This document shows, piece after piece, positions 49,183 through 60,114 of a DNA stretch of 64,000 nucleotides. The position numbers were made by a program, and so were the translations under genes. The notes below the pieces were generated by a model. It had not been told where the DNA came from. It was given only the letters and a program-made list of their open reading frames with translations, and searched no databases. Location of the stretch: positions 124,001 to 188,000 of the forward strand of contig JAYMGJ010000098.1 in assembly GCA_037178675.1 (NCBI GenBank), given 5' to 3'. Each line of letters opens with the position of its first letter. The stretch's first letter is position 1. This DNA comes from Scleroderma bovista (lineage: Eukaryota; Basidiomycota; Agaricomycetes; Boletales; Sclerodermataceae).

Positions 49183-52100
49183 CTAACGATAGACCGAAAC
49201 GAGGTGTTCGAGCTCCATTACGACCTCTGTCATCGTCGGTCGTTCCACGGGATCTTGCGCCCACATGTGTTCAGTGAGATTGACTACCTCTAGACACCAT
49301 TGCTTCTTTAAGCCGCTGATAGAAGGTCTGTATTTAAGGGGTTAGATGAAGGGCTTACAGGGAGTTCGACGAGCATACCGATGACGTTTGGCTCCGACTG
49401 CCTCATAGATAGCATGTTCGTTCATCCCCTAAACAATTTAATCAGACATTACCAAGGAGAAAATGTGGAGTGGCCTGACCTCCCAGGGAAACTTCTTGTT
49501 TGGAACGTGCCATTGTAGTATCTCCCAGTACACCATAGCACAGGAAAAAACGTCGACTTTATGATTGTACTTGGGGTGAGCATGCCAAAGTTCTGGAGCT
49601 TGCCAATTGACTGTGCCGACCAAACTACGAACCATCGAGCGTGTCGATTGCTTGACCTTTGCAAGTCCAAAGTCCGCGATCTTTGCAATGCCACGGGAAG
49701 TTATTAGGATATTAGACGACTTGCAATCCCTGTGAATTACAGAAGGCTTGCGCATGTGGAGATATTCCAATCCGCGAGCAATATCGAGCATTATGTTCAC
49801 CTACAAAGAAAATATGCAGGTTTAAAAGACCCTAAAAGCAATACGGACGCACAACTTTATACAGCGAGGGAGCTGGGACATTGCGCACATAGTCGAAAAG
49901 GTCGCCATTGGCGCAGAGCTCACTAACAATCATGACCGGCGACTCGCGCGGATTCTCAGGTAGACTAACACCGAGCTGCCCAAATGGTTTAACATGAGAA
50001 TGAAAAGAAACGAACCCAACGTACAAAACGGACGATATTTGGGTGATCGAAACCGCCAAGTAGTTTGAGTTCCTTGATGTCCACTAACAAATACCATCAA
50101 TCACATAGATGGTCATCAAATAACAACAGCACACACTGGAGCTCAATTGGTCCCGGAATTCGGCGATAGCGACTCTGCGACCCTTGAATCGACCAACGTA
50201 AACGTCTTTAAACCCACCACTGCCAATCTTCTCCAGCTTGGTCAACTTGTCGGGAGGAATTTCACGGTCTTCTAGGCCCAAACTCTCTAGGTCGAGCTCA
50301 AGATCCGCATCTGGTTGATTTGTATGCTCATCGGAGGCTTGTGGTGGCCGATGCCCGTACAACAATAATGGAGGAGTCTTGCTCTTGCTACGGCTCTTCG
50401 TCCCACGTCGCCCACGAGTTCGAACAGTCGACGGCGGGCGCACCGTGCCAGTAGATGATGGTGAGGAGAAACCATTAGCATGACGATCCCGCCACTGGAG
50501 CAATGAGTGGGCGAGCTGAGGTTTTGTGCCAGCAACATCCAAATCACGCGTTTCGCAAAGACGGACAAGGTCATAACGGCGTAGGCGTACCAGAGACTTC
50601 TTTGTGGCGAGGGTAAGGTCAACTTGATATTACTGTCAACAAGGCTGACACATGGAAAAATGACCACGTACAATCGTTGTCGTCCATGACCTCATTTCCC
50701 TCATCATCAAAGTCTTCTTCGCCGTCACCATCGAGATCCACAGACTCAACCTCGAGATCAATCTCTTGGTCCTCCTGGTCCTCCTGCACCTCCGAGTCGG
50801 GTTCCTCATCATCATTTTCTTCGTTATCATGTGGATCAGCACCGCCAACCACTTTTCCACTCCGCAGCTTACGTGGAGCGCACTCTGGGGGAATTGCACA
50901 ATCATCGACATCACCATAATCCTCGTCGACCTCTTCTTCCATATCTTCCTCAATGTTCTGTTCGTCCGCAACGAGCTCTGCTTCCTCCTCATCATCCCCT
51001 TCGCCACCGTCGTCACTTGCTGGCGCGCGTGCCTGTGGCCTTCGGGGCCGCAGGCGCCGCTTAACGGGAGTCCGACGACCCTGCGCAGGCGGTGGTGTGG
51101 GGGATGGTGATGAAACAAGTTCATCTATCTCTTCTTCGTCCTCCGTGGACTCACACCCATCCTCTTTGGCTTCCTTCTCCTGTGTAACTCGCATTCTACA
51201 TTTTATTTGACGTGGCGTCGCATCAGGATCCCGCACGGCTTGTGTTACTGTATCACCATGTAGCTTGTCCCCACTCCGAAGACGTCGTGGACTCGCGGGA
51301 GCTGTAACCACTTTATTTTCCAGTTCCGACAGGTCGGTGAGCTCGCTCTCCTCGGCTGAGGGGATCGGTGATCGCAATTGAATATTTTCATCGAACACTA
51401 CTTGCTTTCCCCTACCCTTACCCCGAGTAGAGGAGCTGTGTGATGATGTGCGCTCTACAGACGATTTACTCGTACGGTGACGGGTGACGGGTGGTGATGG
51501 TAGATGGTTCGGAGGACTAGGTGAAGGTGACGAACGGCTGGAAACCGTGCGCGTGTTTCTCCGCCTGTTGTGATCAGAATGCACGTGCCTGAAGGTTTAC
51601 AAGCAACATACCTAGGACCACCATTCAATTCCACCCTGACCTTGGGGGCTGCGGTCGATGTCTCGGGACATGGGTGTACATTTAATTGACCCATGGACAT
51701 ACTACGCGACTTTAAGGCACGAGAGCCGATATCGCCCATCCCATTAACGGTGGCGCGTCGTCTAAGTCCAAAGGGTGCACGGTACTTCACTCCAATGTCA
51801 GTTTCCTCATCTCCAGCGACGTTACCGTCATCGGAGGAGTAGTCGCTAGAAATGCTATCAGGTCGACCTGGGGGGGAAGAAGGTGGGAGAGACGCAATGT
51901 CGTCACGTGCCGATACGATAGCTTGCACCAGTTCGGGTTTTGTGAAAGACTCCGCATCGTCCGCTAACCCAGTTGTGTTATAGAGACGGACAAGTTCATC
52001 CTTGCGCAGCCGTAATAACTTCCTGGGAGGAGCTTCATTCACGAGGTATTCATCCGCTAACACAAGATTAGTGAAAGACAATGAGGGTCAACAGCTGCTT

Positions 52101-52637
52101 ACATGACTCGGCATAGTCAGTACCAGCATCGGAGTCGTCTGATTCGCACCATCGCCGTTGTGAGTCAACATCCATAGAGCCATCTTCGAACACATCCCTA
52201 TCGTCATCACTTGACATGTCTGGGGGGGGAATAGACTTGAATCTTTTGGGCCTTCCCGATCCACGCGTGGATCGACCATGCGCGTGTGCGTTCTCATTTA
52301 CGGTCACGACGCGTTTTCTTTTCGAGCCAATGGGGACGTCGAGGTTCTGGGCGACATCGCGCATGTTAGACTTGAGTAGAATGCTCTGACGCGAGGGCAG
52401 CCTTCTGAGATTAGGCTGTACGGTGGCCAGAATGGGGCGGACTGATACTGCGGTATCGAATGAGGTGGACGCGAGGGAGGCGTGGGAATGAACAGTTGGT
52501 CGTTGAATTCTGTGCACAAAAGCAAGCGCGCGTTTTGCAGCAGACAGATGGCGAAGAGGATATTTTCTACTGCGAACTGTGGAACCGAAAGTTGGCGACG
52601 ATCCGCTGACTCTATGCGGTGAACGCCGTTGGGCCAT
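49183..52637 (-). CDS. Large SAP-motif protein kinase with WNK-like relocated lysine
   Basis: This is a nuclear-looking protein of about 1,000 residues ending in a TKL-like kinase domain. A basic N terminus ([15 protein letters not shown]) contains SKRKRVVTV and [10 protein letters not shown], possible nuclear signals. Two SAP-like helix-turn-helix motifs follow: [17 protein letters not shown] (about 51990) and [18 protein letters not shown] (about 50580). They are separated by a Ser/Pro-rich segment and a very acidic stretch of more than 100 residues. The kinase domain has a [11 protein letters not shown] loop, VAIAEF in strand beta-3 (no lysine), [41 protein letters not shown], a WQAPELWH P+1 segment and [15 protein letters not shown]. 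Stop TAG at 49183-49185. I see no reason to split it into two genes, because the exon joins keep one frame. Confidence 0.82.
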
Positions 52638-52958
52638 TCCAGACAACAACTAGGCCTGATCACTCCGAAATCAGCACAAGCCAAGCTTTGACCTCCAGGG
52701 CAAACAATCAAGTGGATCTCCTGCTCGTTTTCTCTGGCGTCGTCCGAAGCGCGGTCGTCGCTGGTCGTCGCTGTTTGTCGTCGCCGGCGTCGACGTCGTT
52801 GCAGACTGCAGATTTGGTTGTTTGTGTCCAAAGGTTAAAGTGGCGTGGGACTTTCCACGCTTATTTACGTAATATATCTCACATAAGCCTTGTCGTATAT
52901 CATATCATGATAGAGTTTAACTTGCCTTGATACATCCTTCCCTTCGCTGTTGCCCTCT

Positions 52959-53778
52959 ATGCTCTTCAAGTTCTCAAAAGCAGACATTCTCAACTCCTCC
53001 CTCGTATACCCCGAGTCGGGTACTTTGGGATATACCATCCTCACTCGTTCCCATTTCATCCGAAGCACCAATAAGGACTCTGACACAGAGAGCGAAGATG
53101 ACTGCGTGGACATGCGCAGGACGATCATATGCAACAAGGAGGGTTCCACCTTGGCGGAAATCAAATGGAAAGGTCGCCAGCCAATAGAAGTCATCATCGG
53201 TAAGGAGCGTATTGCGGCCAAGGGTATGTTTGGGTGTCAAAGTGCTATCTTATCGTGCGTGCCCTCTCGTTCTTTCGCGCCTTTGAATTTGTATTCAATC
53301 CCGACTCGCTCACAGTGGTAATGTACTTGGGATACCTACACGATTCGACACAGAATTTTTCTGGATGGCCGCACCCGATGGACTGACTGTGCGTGCATTT
53401 AGATCCTCCATCGATATCTCCAGACTCAAAACCCACAGCTCTTGGATTATGATTCTAATCAAATAAGGGGTCAGTTCCATACCAACAGCATGCGTGTTGG
53501 CGACCGCTTCATAACTGCACCATTATCCGGGCTTGGACATGACTACCTTGAATTCGAACCCCATCTGCTCGCACCAACAGAGGAGCTTGTTGGTGGGTCG
53601 ATCTGATGTCGGTCACAAACCATTGTATTTACTTACAGCCTTAGTCACCTTCCTCCTGATGGAAGTACTCCGACGAAGTCGCTTTAAGCTCCATACCGAC
53701 ACCCCCGTTCGACCAACGCTTTGGCGAAGTAGGTCCTTGGTTAGCTTCAGGAAGCGACTGCGGCGAAGTACCATATAG
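52959..53778 (+). CDS. DUF6593-family fungal protein with an extended tail
   Basis: These proteins are abundant in Agaricomycetes and have no known function. Exon 1 reads MLFKFSKADILNSSLVYPES, with LGYTILTR, STLAEIKWKGRQPIEVIIGK and AAKGMFG. A 5' splice at about 53235 and an acceptor at about 53316 continue NVLGIPTRFDTEFFWMAAPDGL. A 36-nt intron near 53392-53427 gives TQNPQLLDYDSNQIRGQFH. A last intron near 53593-53637 joins EELV to ALVTFLLMEVLRRSRF. The beta-strand spacing, the I-x-W motif and the FFxxxDG segment match DUF6593. The family normally ends soon after the LLMEVLRRxR strand. Here about 30 further residues (FKLHTDTPVRPTLWRSRSLV...) lie within an imperfect inverted repeat. Confidence 0.68.
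53665..53771. repeat. Imperfect inverted repeat in the 3' end of the DUF6593 gene
   Basis: The left arm at 53665-53684 and the right arm at 53752-53771 match as inverted copies at 17 of 20 positions, with a weaker continuation (AAGCT) inside both arms. The spacer is 67 nt. The arms encode a similar LRRSRF/LRRST peptide on both strands. A local inverted duplication or a templated hairpin repair event would explain this. Confidence 0.55.
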
Positions 53779-54221
53779 GGTGTCTCTTTAAGGTTTCCTA
53801 ATAGAATTCGATGAGTGTCACTTCTTTTTGGATTAAATTTGTTGTCAAAGCCTTGCGACACCTGTTTTGTATGATAACTCAGCTTTATCTCGTACCGCAG
53901 CCATCTTTCATTTTTGTGCGTATTGACATTGAAAAAATTAGGCGGTCGACATGTATTTTACAAATTTCGCGCCTTGTAGCAATATTTGCAAGGGATTGTA
54001 TTTTAGTTGATCGATCCAGCTTGACCATTGCCTAAATGAGAGTTTTCTTTGTACAAGGGCGCCGGGGCGGTAATAGCACCCGCGAGAAGCTTTGCCTAAC
54101 TGTGCAGTAGTTCAACTTGATCCATGTAGGTCATGAGGGTCAGTCCGCGGTCTCCGCGACTCCCGCCACACCCCGCCTCCGTTACATAAACAATACAAAA
54201 TTTCGGGACTATACATGACGT
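53779..54221. other. Convergent intergenic region
   Basis: About 440 bp between the stops of the DUF6593 gene (+) and GUS1 (-). No gene is supported; it presumably holds both 3' UTRs. Confidence 0.55.
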
Positions 54222-56962
54222 TTACTCATACATGCTCCTTATAGTGTACATTTTCGTAGATGGGACAGGGCTTACATCTTCCTCACCATAAAGATTTGCA
54301 ATTTTGTACATCTTTGGGGCGGGTTGATGTTCGGAATGTTCAATGCTGGAAGGTATCCCGTCGGGAGGAAGAACGGGGGCCCCACCGGTGACCGCGCTCT
54401 TTCCTGCCTTGCTTGCCAAATTTGCTGCGCGTCCGTCAGGTATCTTGATGAACTCTAATCTTCCGTCCACCGCGGCCCCGTCGAAAATAAAGTACCCCTT
54501 TCTTTCAAACTGGATGATGTCCCCTTTCTGGAGAGTCGTGACATTTGCATCTGCCAACGCATCCTCTCGGAACTCGGACACGGGGGTGACGAAGTCCTTC
54601 ACGTCATCCTCTTCTTCCAGCTTCTTTTTCGTGATAAGGTAATCGTAGTCAAGGAGTCTGATTTCTACTGGCGGATGCTCGCCAGTAGCTTGTGCGAGCC
54701 ATGTTATTTTTTTCTTCGTCTTCCGGAAATCTCCTTCGAGATGAAGGTCCATCGTAAGGGAGGTTATGTCAGAATTAGGACCAGTTTCCTTCGAATGGAC
54801 TATAGCATTCCCCCAGTCCATAAGAGTGATCTGCAAAATACAACCTATAAGCCACACGCTGCATGGCATTTACACGATGGTACCTCTTCCCCGTCCTCAA
54901 ATGACGCTGCATCTTCTTGTTCGACCAGGATGAGGTTTGAATACACCGTGTTTTTCTCCCCGACTTCTGGGTTCTTCTTATGACGAGGGAGCTTCTTCAC
55001 CTCTGGGACCTCTGGTCCACCATTGACCCTTATGGGAACCCTGTTGGCCAATGAGCGAACATGTGCTAGAGCCATCGAAGAATCACGCACATTCTGTCCT
55101 TGACGATGGCCCAGAATCTAGGCGCAATGGGATCAATTACTTTCTTGTTTATCGCCCAGATCGAATCCCACTCCAATGAAACAATAGCTTGAGAAGGTCC
55201 TTGGGCAAGCATAAATTGCGAGAGCGCCTGAACGGTCATGCCGCGGCGGCGGATGCCTGATCATGGTGTCTTATTTATGAGTGGTCCTATATTTGCATCT
55301 TGACTCACCTCGAATGGTAGGGAATCGTGGATCATCCCAGCCTTCTACAAGGTTATTCTCCACGAACCAGTGAAGTTTGCGCTTAGACAGGAGAGTGTAA
55401 ATAAAGTTCAAACGGCTTCAGCATGGCCATCAGTATATCTGGCGCCGGACTAAACTATCGTGTCAAACCTGTAGTCCCATATGTGAACGTGACGAAGACC
55501 CAAAGCTTCGATCATCCAATAGTACTGCGCATTTCGCTCGCGATATTCATTGGTTCGAAGAGCATGTGTAACACCCTCGATCGCGTCTACAATTGGGCAA
55601 GCAAAATCATACGTAGGGTATATTTTCCACTTGTCCCTGTTGCAATGCATTTTATTGTGAACTGCACCAAAAACCCGCCACTTACCCTGTCCTGTGGTGA
55701 GGAATTAGGTTGCACCGATAAATCACGGGATCCCTAAGTGCTTTGTTTTGATCATCCACGCTGATTTTTGCGCGCAAACACCAGCGCACTCCCTCTGGTG
55801 TGCCAGCTCTCATATCGGCAAAATGCTTCAGATTCTCGCCAACCGGGTCGTCACGATGTACCGAGGGGACACCCTTACCACGCTCCTCTCGCATCTACAT
55901 GGTATTAGGCAATGATCATCACAGAAAACGGCTACCTGCCTGGGTCTGTTCCGTGTCATCGGTGTAGGCGTTTCCTGTCGTGATGAGCTGGACTGCAAGA
56001 TCGTAAATTGTGTCAAAGTAATCTGACGTGTGTGAGATCTTGTCCCCCTGAATGTTGAGCAGCTTCAAATCCTCGAGGATGGTCTCTTCAAATTCAGTCT
56101 GGTCATGAAAATGAGCCTGAGGTAACGTAGGGTGTTACAATGAACGGGTACCCTCTCTTTTGTGGGGTTTGTGTCGTCGAAACGAACGATCAACTTCCCC
56201 TTGTACATTTTTGCGAAGTACTGGTTCAACAGAGCGGCTTTAGCATGCCCGATGTGCAAATACCCGCTCGGTTCCGGTGGGAAGCGCGTGACTACTTCGC
56301 CCTCTTTCGCGTTTTGCAGGCCCAACGCGAAACTTGCGGCTGTCTTGGTATTGCGGGCCCTGTTTGCCTTGGCAGCTGTGACGCCTGCGAGTGCGACCTG
56401 AATGCACTCGAGACTTTCTAGGTGAGAGAACCACCGAAGAACGTGGAAATGTTGACCATTTTTAAGCAGACCTAATACCTTGATCGCAGCTATAAAAAAA
56501 AAGGGAAAAGTAGGCATCGAGCATCGAAGAGATTATCCTTACCTTTAATTGATCCCCACACCATCCAATCTGCCGCAGTGATGTAGTTGCATACAAGGAA
56601 TGTACGATATGCGAGATGATCGTCCAAGCAGTCAAGGGCTGAGAGGATATCCGGAACGCCCGTGACGGCAGGTAGCATCTTCGCCAATGCAAAGTATGTC
56701 GCTTCCTGAGGCAAGCAGTTTAATTGGATAGATAATTCCAACGGGTCCATCGGCGTACCTTCGATTTGTCCCCGTCTAATCTCCCCGCTTTCGCCAGGGC
56801 AGCTACGATCTCGTCTTCTAATGTGTACTGAAGATCATCCAAAGCCAACGAAATGCCAGTAGCGGACTCGTCGAAATTAAGCTCTGCTTTCTGTGTGTAA
56901 GCTGCGATCCCTATAGCAGCGTAGGGAAATGGGGCGGTTTTGGTTGATAATGTGAGCGACAT
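54222..56962 (-). CDS. GUS1: Cytoplasmic glutamyl-tRNA synthetase
   Basis: It charges tRNA-Glu in the cytosol. The start at 56962 gives [22 protein letters not shown], a GST-like N-terminal domain ([13 protein letters not shown]) that binds Arc1-type partners in yeast. The class I core has the HIGH motif in [26 protein letters not shown] and [10 protein letters not shown]. The KMSKS equivalent is [12 protein letters not shown] GluRS-specific [29 protein letters not shown] segment and the anticodon-binding domain ([33 protein letters not shown]) also match. The C terminus after [11 protein letters not shown] is a short unusual tail ([16 protein letters not shown]). About eight short introns are needed. 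The promoter is shared with the divergent LEU4. Confidence 0.93.
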
Positions 56963-57166
56963 GTTGGACGATGACAATGGGCGAAGAAGTGACCAGTGGC
57001 CTGGAATGATCAATCAACCTGTTGATGTCAAATTTCAATATCTAATCAAGGCTGGTGATATGTACATACCAGATATCTGTGGACGATCCTGAAATCGTAT
57101 GAACCGAAGATTGCTTTCCTGCGATTGGTGTCCAATGAGTGCTGAGGCTTTGTTTGTGTCGAGGAA

Positions 57167-57172
57167 TGACTC
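57167..57172 (+). promoter_or_regulatory. TGACTC, distal Gcn4/CPC1-type site in the GUS1-LEU4 promoter
   Basis: TGACTC lies 138 bp before the LEU4 ATG and 204 bp before the GUS1 ATG. It matches the core of the general amino-acid control element. A six-base match is weak by itself; the position between two amino-acid-related genes and the second copy at 57257 make it credible. Confidence 0.4.
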
Positions 57173-57256
57173 GACCTTGCTATGTCAGATCTCACTTATA
57201 GTAAAGTCTATCCAGATTCATCTTTTCTACACACAGTTTTCACCGCAGTGCCAGCT

Positions 57257-57263
57257 TGACTCA
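57257..57263 (+). promoter_or_regulatory. TGACTCA, full Gcn4/CPC1-type site in the GUS1-LEU4 promoter
   Basis: The complete seven-base TGACTCA core lies 47 bp before the LEU4 start codon, in the 347-bp region shared with glutamyl-tRNA synthetase. In fungi Gcn4/CPC1 activates leucine biosynthesis and aminoacyl-tRNA synthetase genes through this element. The distance to the LEU4 ATG is short, so the transcription start must lie close to the ATG, or the site acts mainly on GUS1. Confidence 0.45.
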
Positions 57264-57309
57264 ATTGGCCCTTCCAGATCGTCAAGCACTAGGTGATCGA
57301 TAGGCCGAC

Positions 57310-59888
57310 ATGGGTTGCATGCTGTGCGTTCACCCTCCTCCATCCTGCTGCCAACCTGACATCCATCGCCACTAGCATCGATCCTTCTCACAAGTACAAG
57401 TCGTACATCCCCCTTCAACTGGAAAGTCGCAAGTGGCCCTCTAGTACTTTCAGAAAGGCTCCCATCTGGTTGTCCACTGATCTGCGTGATGGAAATCAAG
57501 CCCTGGTGAACCCCATGACTGCAGATCAAAAGCTTACCTTCTTCAGACTGCTTGTCAAGTGTGGTTTCAAAGAGATCGAAATAGCGTACCCCGCTGCCAG
57601 TGATACTGACTTCAACTTCGTCCGCTACCTGATAGAGCACAACGAAATCCCCGACGATGTCTGGATTCAGGTATGCAAAGCTGCCATGCAATCAGTGGTT
57701 TTGAATCTCACCCTCGTTGGTGTAGGTTTTGACTCCAGCTCGTGAGGACCTTATACGGCGCACATTTGAGGCCGTCGAGGGCGCAAAACATGTCATTATC
57801 CACATGTACAACGCAACATGTGCTTTGTTCCGCGATGTCGTCTTTCAGAACTCACAAGAGCAGACGATAGAGCTTGCAGCGCGACACACAGCTCTCGTTC
57901 GCGACCTCTCAAACCAATACGCCGTTTCTCATGATACCAAGTTTCGATACGAGTATAGCCCAGAGACATTCTCTCAGACCGAGGTCGAGTTCTCTGTTGC
58001 CATTTGCGAGGCGGTCAAAGATGCGTGGGGAAAGGCGGACATTGGAGATGACAGAATTATCTTCAACCTCCCTGCAACAGTAGAGGTAGCCCCTCCCAAT
58101 CACTACGCCGACCAGGTGAGATTTACATGATAGAACGGTGTTTGTGTTTCTCAAAAGATATCTTTAGATTGAATATTTCTGCACGCACATCTCTGAACGT
58201 GAGAAGGTCGTTGTCAGCTTACACCCTCACAATGACCGAGGTACGTTGTACTATTCCAGCAAGTTCAGCTTCCTAACGTTCAGTTAGGCACGGGTATCGC
58301 AGCGGCCGAGCTCGCTGTCCTTGCTGGAGCGGACCGCATCGAAGGTTGCCTGTTTGGGAATGGTGAACGAACAGGAAACGTCGACCTTGTCAACCTTGCG
58401 CTTAATTTGTACACGCAGGGCATCAAGCCTCATCTGGATTTCAGCGACCTCCAGGGGATCATTGACATTGTGACGCAATGCAATGACTTGCCTGTCCATC
58501 CGCGCCATCCTTATGCCGGCGAGCTTGTTTTCACAGCATTTTCTGGTTCTCACCAGGATGCTATTAAAAAAGGTTTCGAGGCACAGAAACAACGTCACGC
58601 GCAGAACTCTGCCAACGGCAAGCCACAAATGTGGAGTGTGCCATACCTCCCTATCGACCCAGCTGACCTAGGCTGCACGTACGAGGCAGTGATTCGCGTT
58701 AATTCACAATCTGGTAAAGGCGGTATCGCATATCTTGTCAAAGAACACCTCGGCCTCGACCTTCCCCGCAAAATGCAGATCGCCTTTTATCAAGTCATTC
58801 AGGCTATCGCTGACCGCGAGGCACGAGAAATGAGAGTGGAGGATATTACCACTGCGTTCAGACAAACATATCACTTCGGCGCACTCAAATATGAGGGAAG
58901 GCTAGCTTTGAAGTCCTTCAATATCACCACAGAGCCATCGCCGAGCCCCTTGGACCAAGATCAAGATGAGATCCGTGATGAACACCGTCGTTTCGATGGT
59001 ACCATCTCAGTCGATGGCGTCTCGCGTGTTATTCGTGGCGATGGAAATGGCCCTATATCTGCGCTCCTTCACGCTCTTCGTGCTCACCTGGATGTCGACC
59101 TTGCTCTTCGCGAGTACACTGAACACAGAATAGGGGATGGTCAAAGTGCCAAGGCCGCGTCCTACATCGAGTTAGTCGCTCGCGACTCCTCACAATCTTG
59201 GTGGGGTGTAGGGGTTGACTCTGACATCACTGCTTCTGGTCTGCGGGCCGTGCTGAGCGCTGTGAATAGCGCTATTGGTGATCGTGTTCTGCCTGAACTG
59301 AAACTAAGCGTCGGCTTTGGTTCATCGTCAGGACTACCTGACGTAGCGGATGTCATTGTTAATTCTCTGGGGCTACAATTACCTCGTCGCTTGCAAGCTT
59401 CATTCTTTGAGGTTGTACAGCGTGCGGGCTTGAAGTCAGGGGGTCAGATATCATATGACAACGTGACACAGTTGTTCAAGGAGACATATGGATACGACGT
59501 TCCGCAGCCAACGTTCTTCGAGCTGTTGTCTTTCACCCTCGACAAGTCAGCTGATATTAGTCGTCTCAAAATAGCTCTCGAGATGCGTGTCGACGGCGAC
59601 GTCCGCCATGTCACAGGCGAAGGCAATGGTCCTCTGTCGGCGGCCGTAGCGGCTCTCCAATCGCAGATCCAAGGTGCCTTGACAATTAGAGAATATTCCG
59701 AGCACTCGGTTGGCGAGGGTGCAGAGGTGGCAGCGGTTTCATTCGTCGAATTGGTTTACGAGGTAGAGGGACGGCCAAAAAAGCAGGCTATCTGGGGTGT
59801 CGGAAGTGACTCCGACATCACTGCCTCTGGTCTAAAGGCTGTGATGAGGGCAGCCAGTAGTTTGGACGTCGTTGCCAAGTCAACTTGA
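57310..59888 (+). CDS. LEU4: Alpha-isopropylmalate synthase with duplicated regulatory domain
   Basis: It condenses acetyl-CoA with 2-ketoisovalerate, the first step of leucine synthesis. A 14-nt coding exon (start 57310; alternative ATG at 57319) is joined by a 52-nt intron (57324-57375) to give [15 protein letters not shown], the expected N terminus. The catalytic TIM barrel shows [40 protein letters not shown] (metal HxH) and [20 protein letters not shown]. The C-terminal LeuA allosteric domain occurs twice. Copy 1 begins [18 protein letters not shown] (about 58750) and ends [11 protein letters not shown]. Copy 2 begins [18 protein letters not shown] (about 59370) and ends [11 protein letters not shown]. 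The protein is therefore about 790 residues, against about 620 in yeast Leu4. Later introns lie near 57670-57728, 58115-58167 and 58240-58286. Confidence 0.94.
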
Positions 59889-60114
59889 CGGCGCAAAAAA
59901 TAGTAGGAGTATTAGCTACATGTATGTTATGTATGTTATGCAGCGTTTTGTGTATTGTATCACTTGAATGCCATTTATGGGTGTGTGCGTGGACTGCTTG
60001 TGAACACCATCGACACCGGAAGTGTATGTATGTAGGACATCCAACCTCTTGAGCCGACTTCCAATTTGACTTGCCCTTAGACAAACCCTTCACAACAAGG
60101 GATCCTGTAGCTTG

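Noticed and set aside
59925..60035. Short TATGT/TGTATG tandem units after LEU4.
   Set aside because: A few imperfect copies only, which is usual for fungal 3' UTRs.
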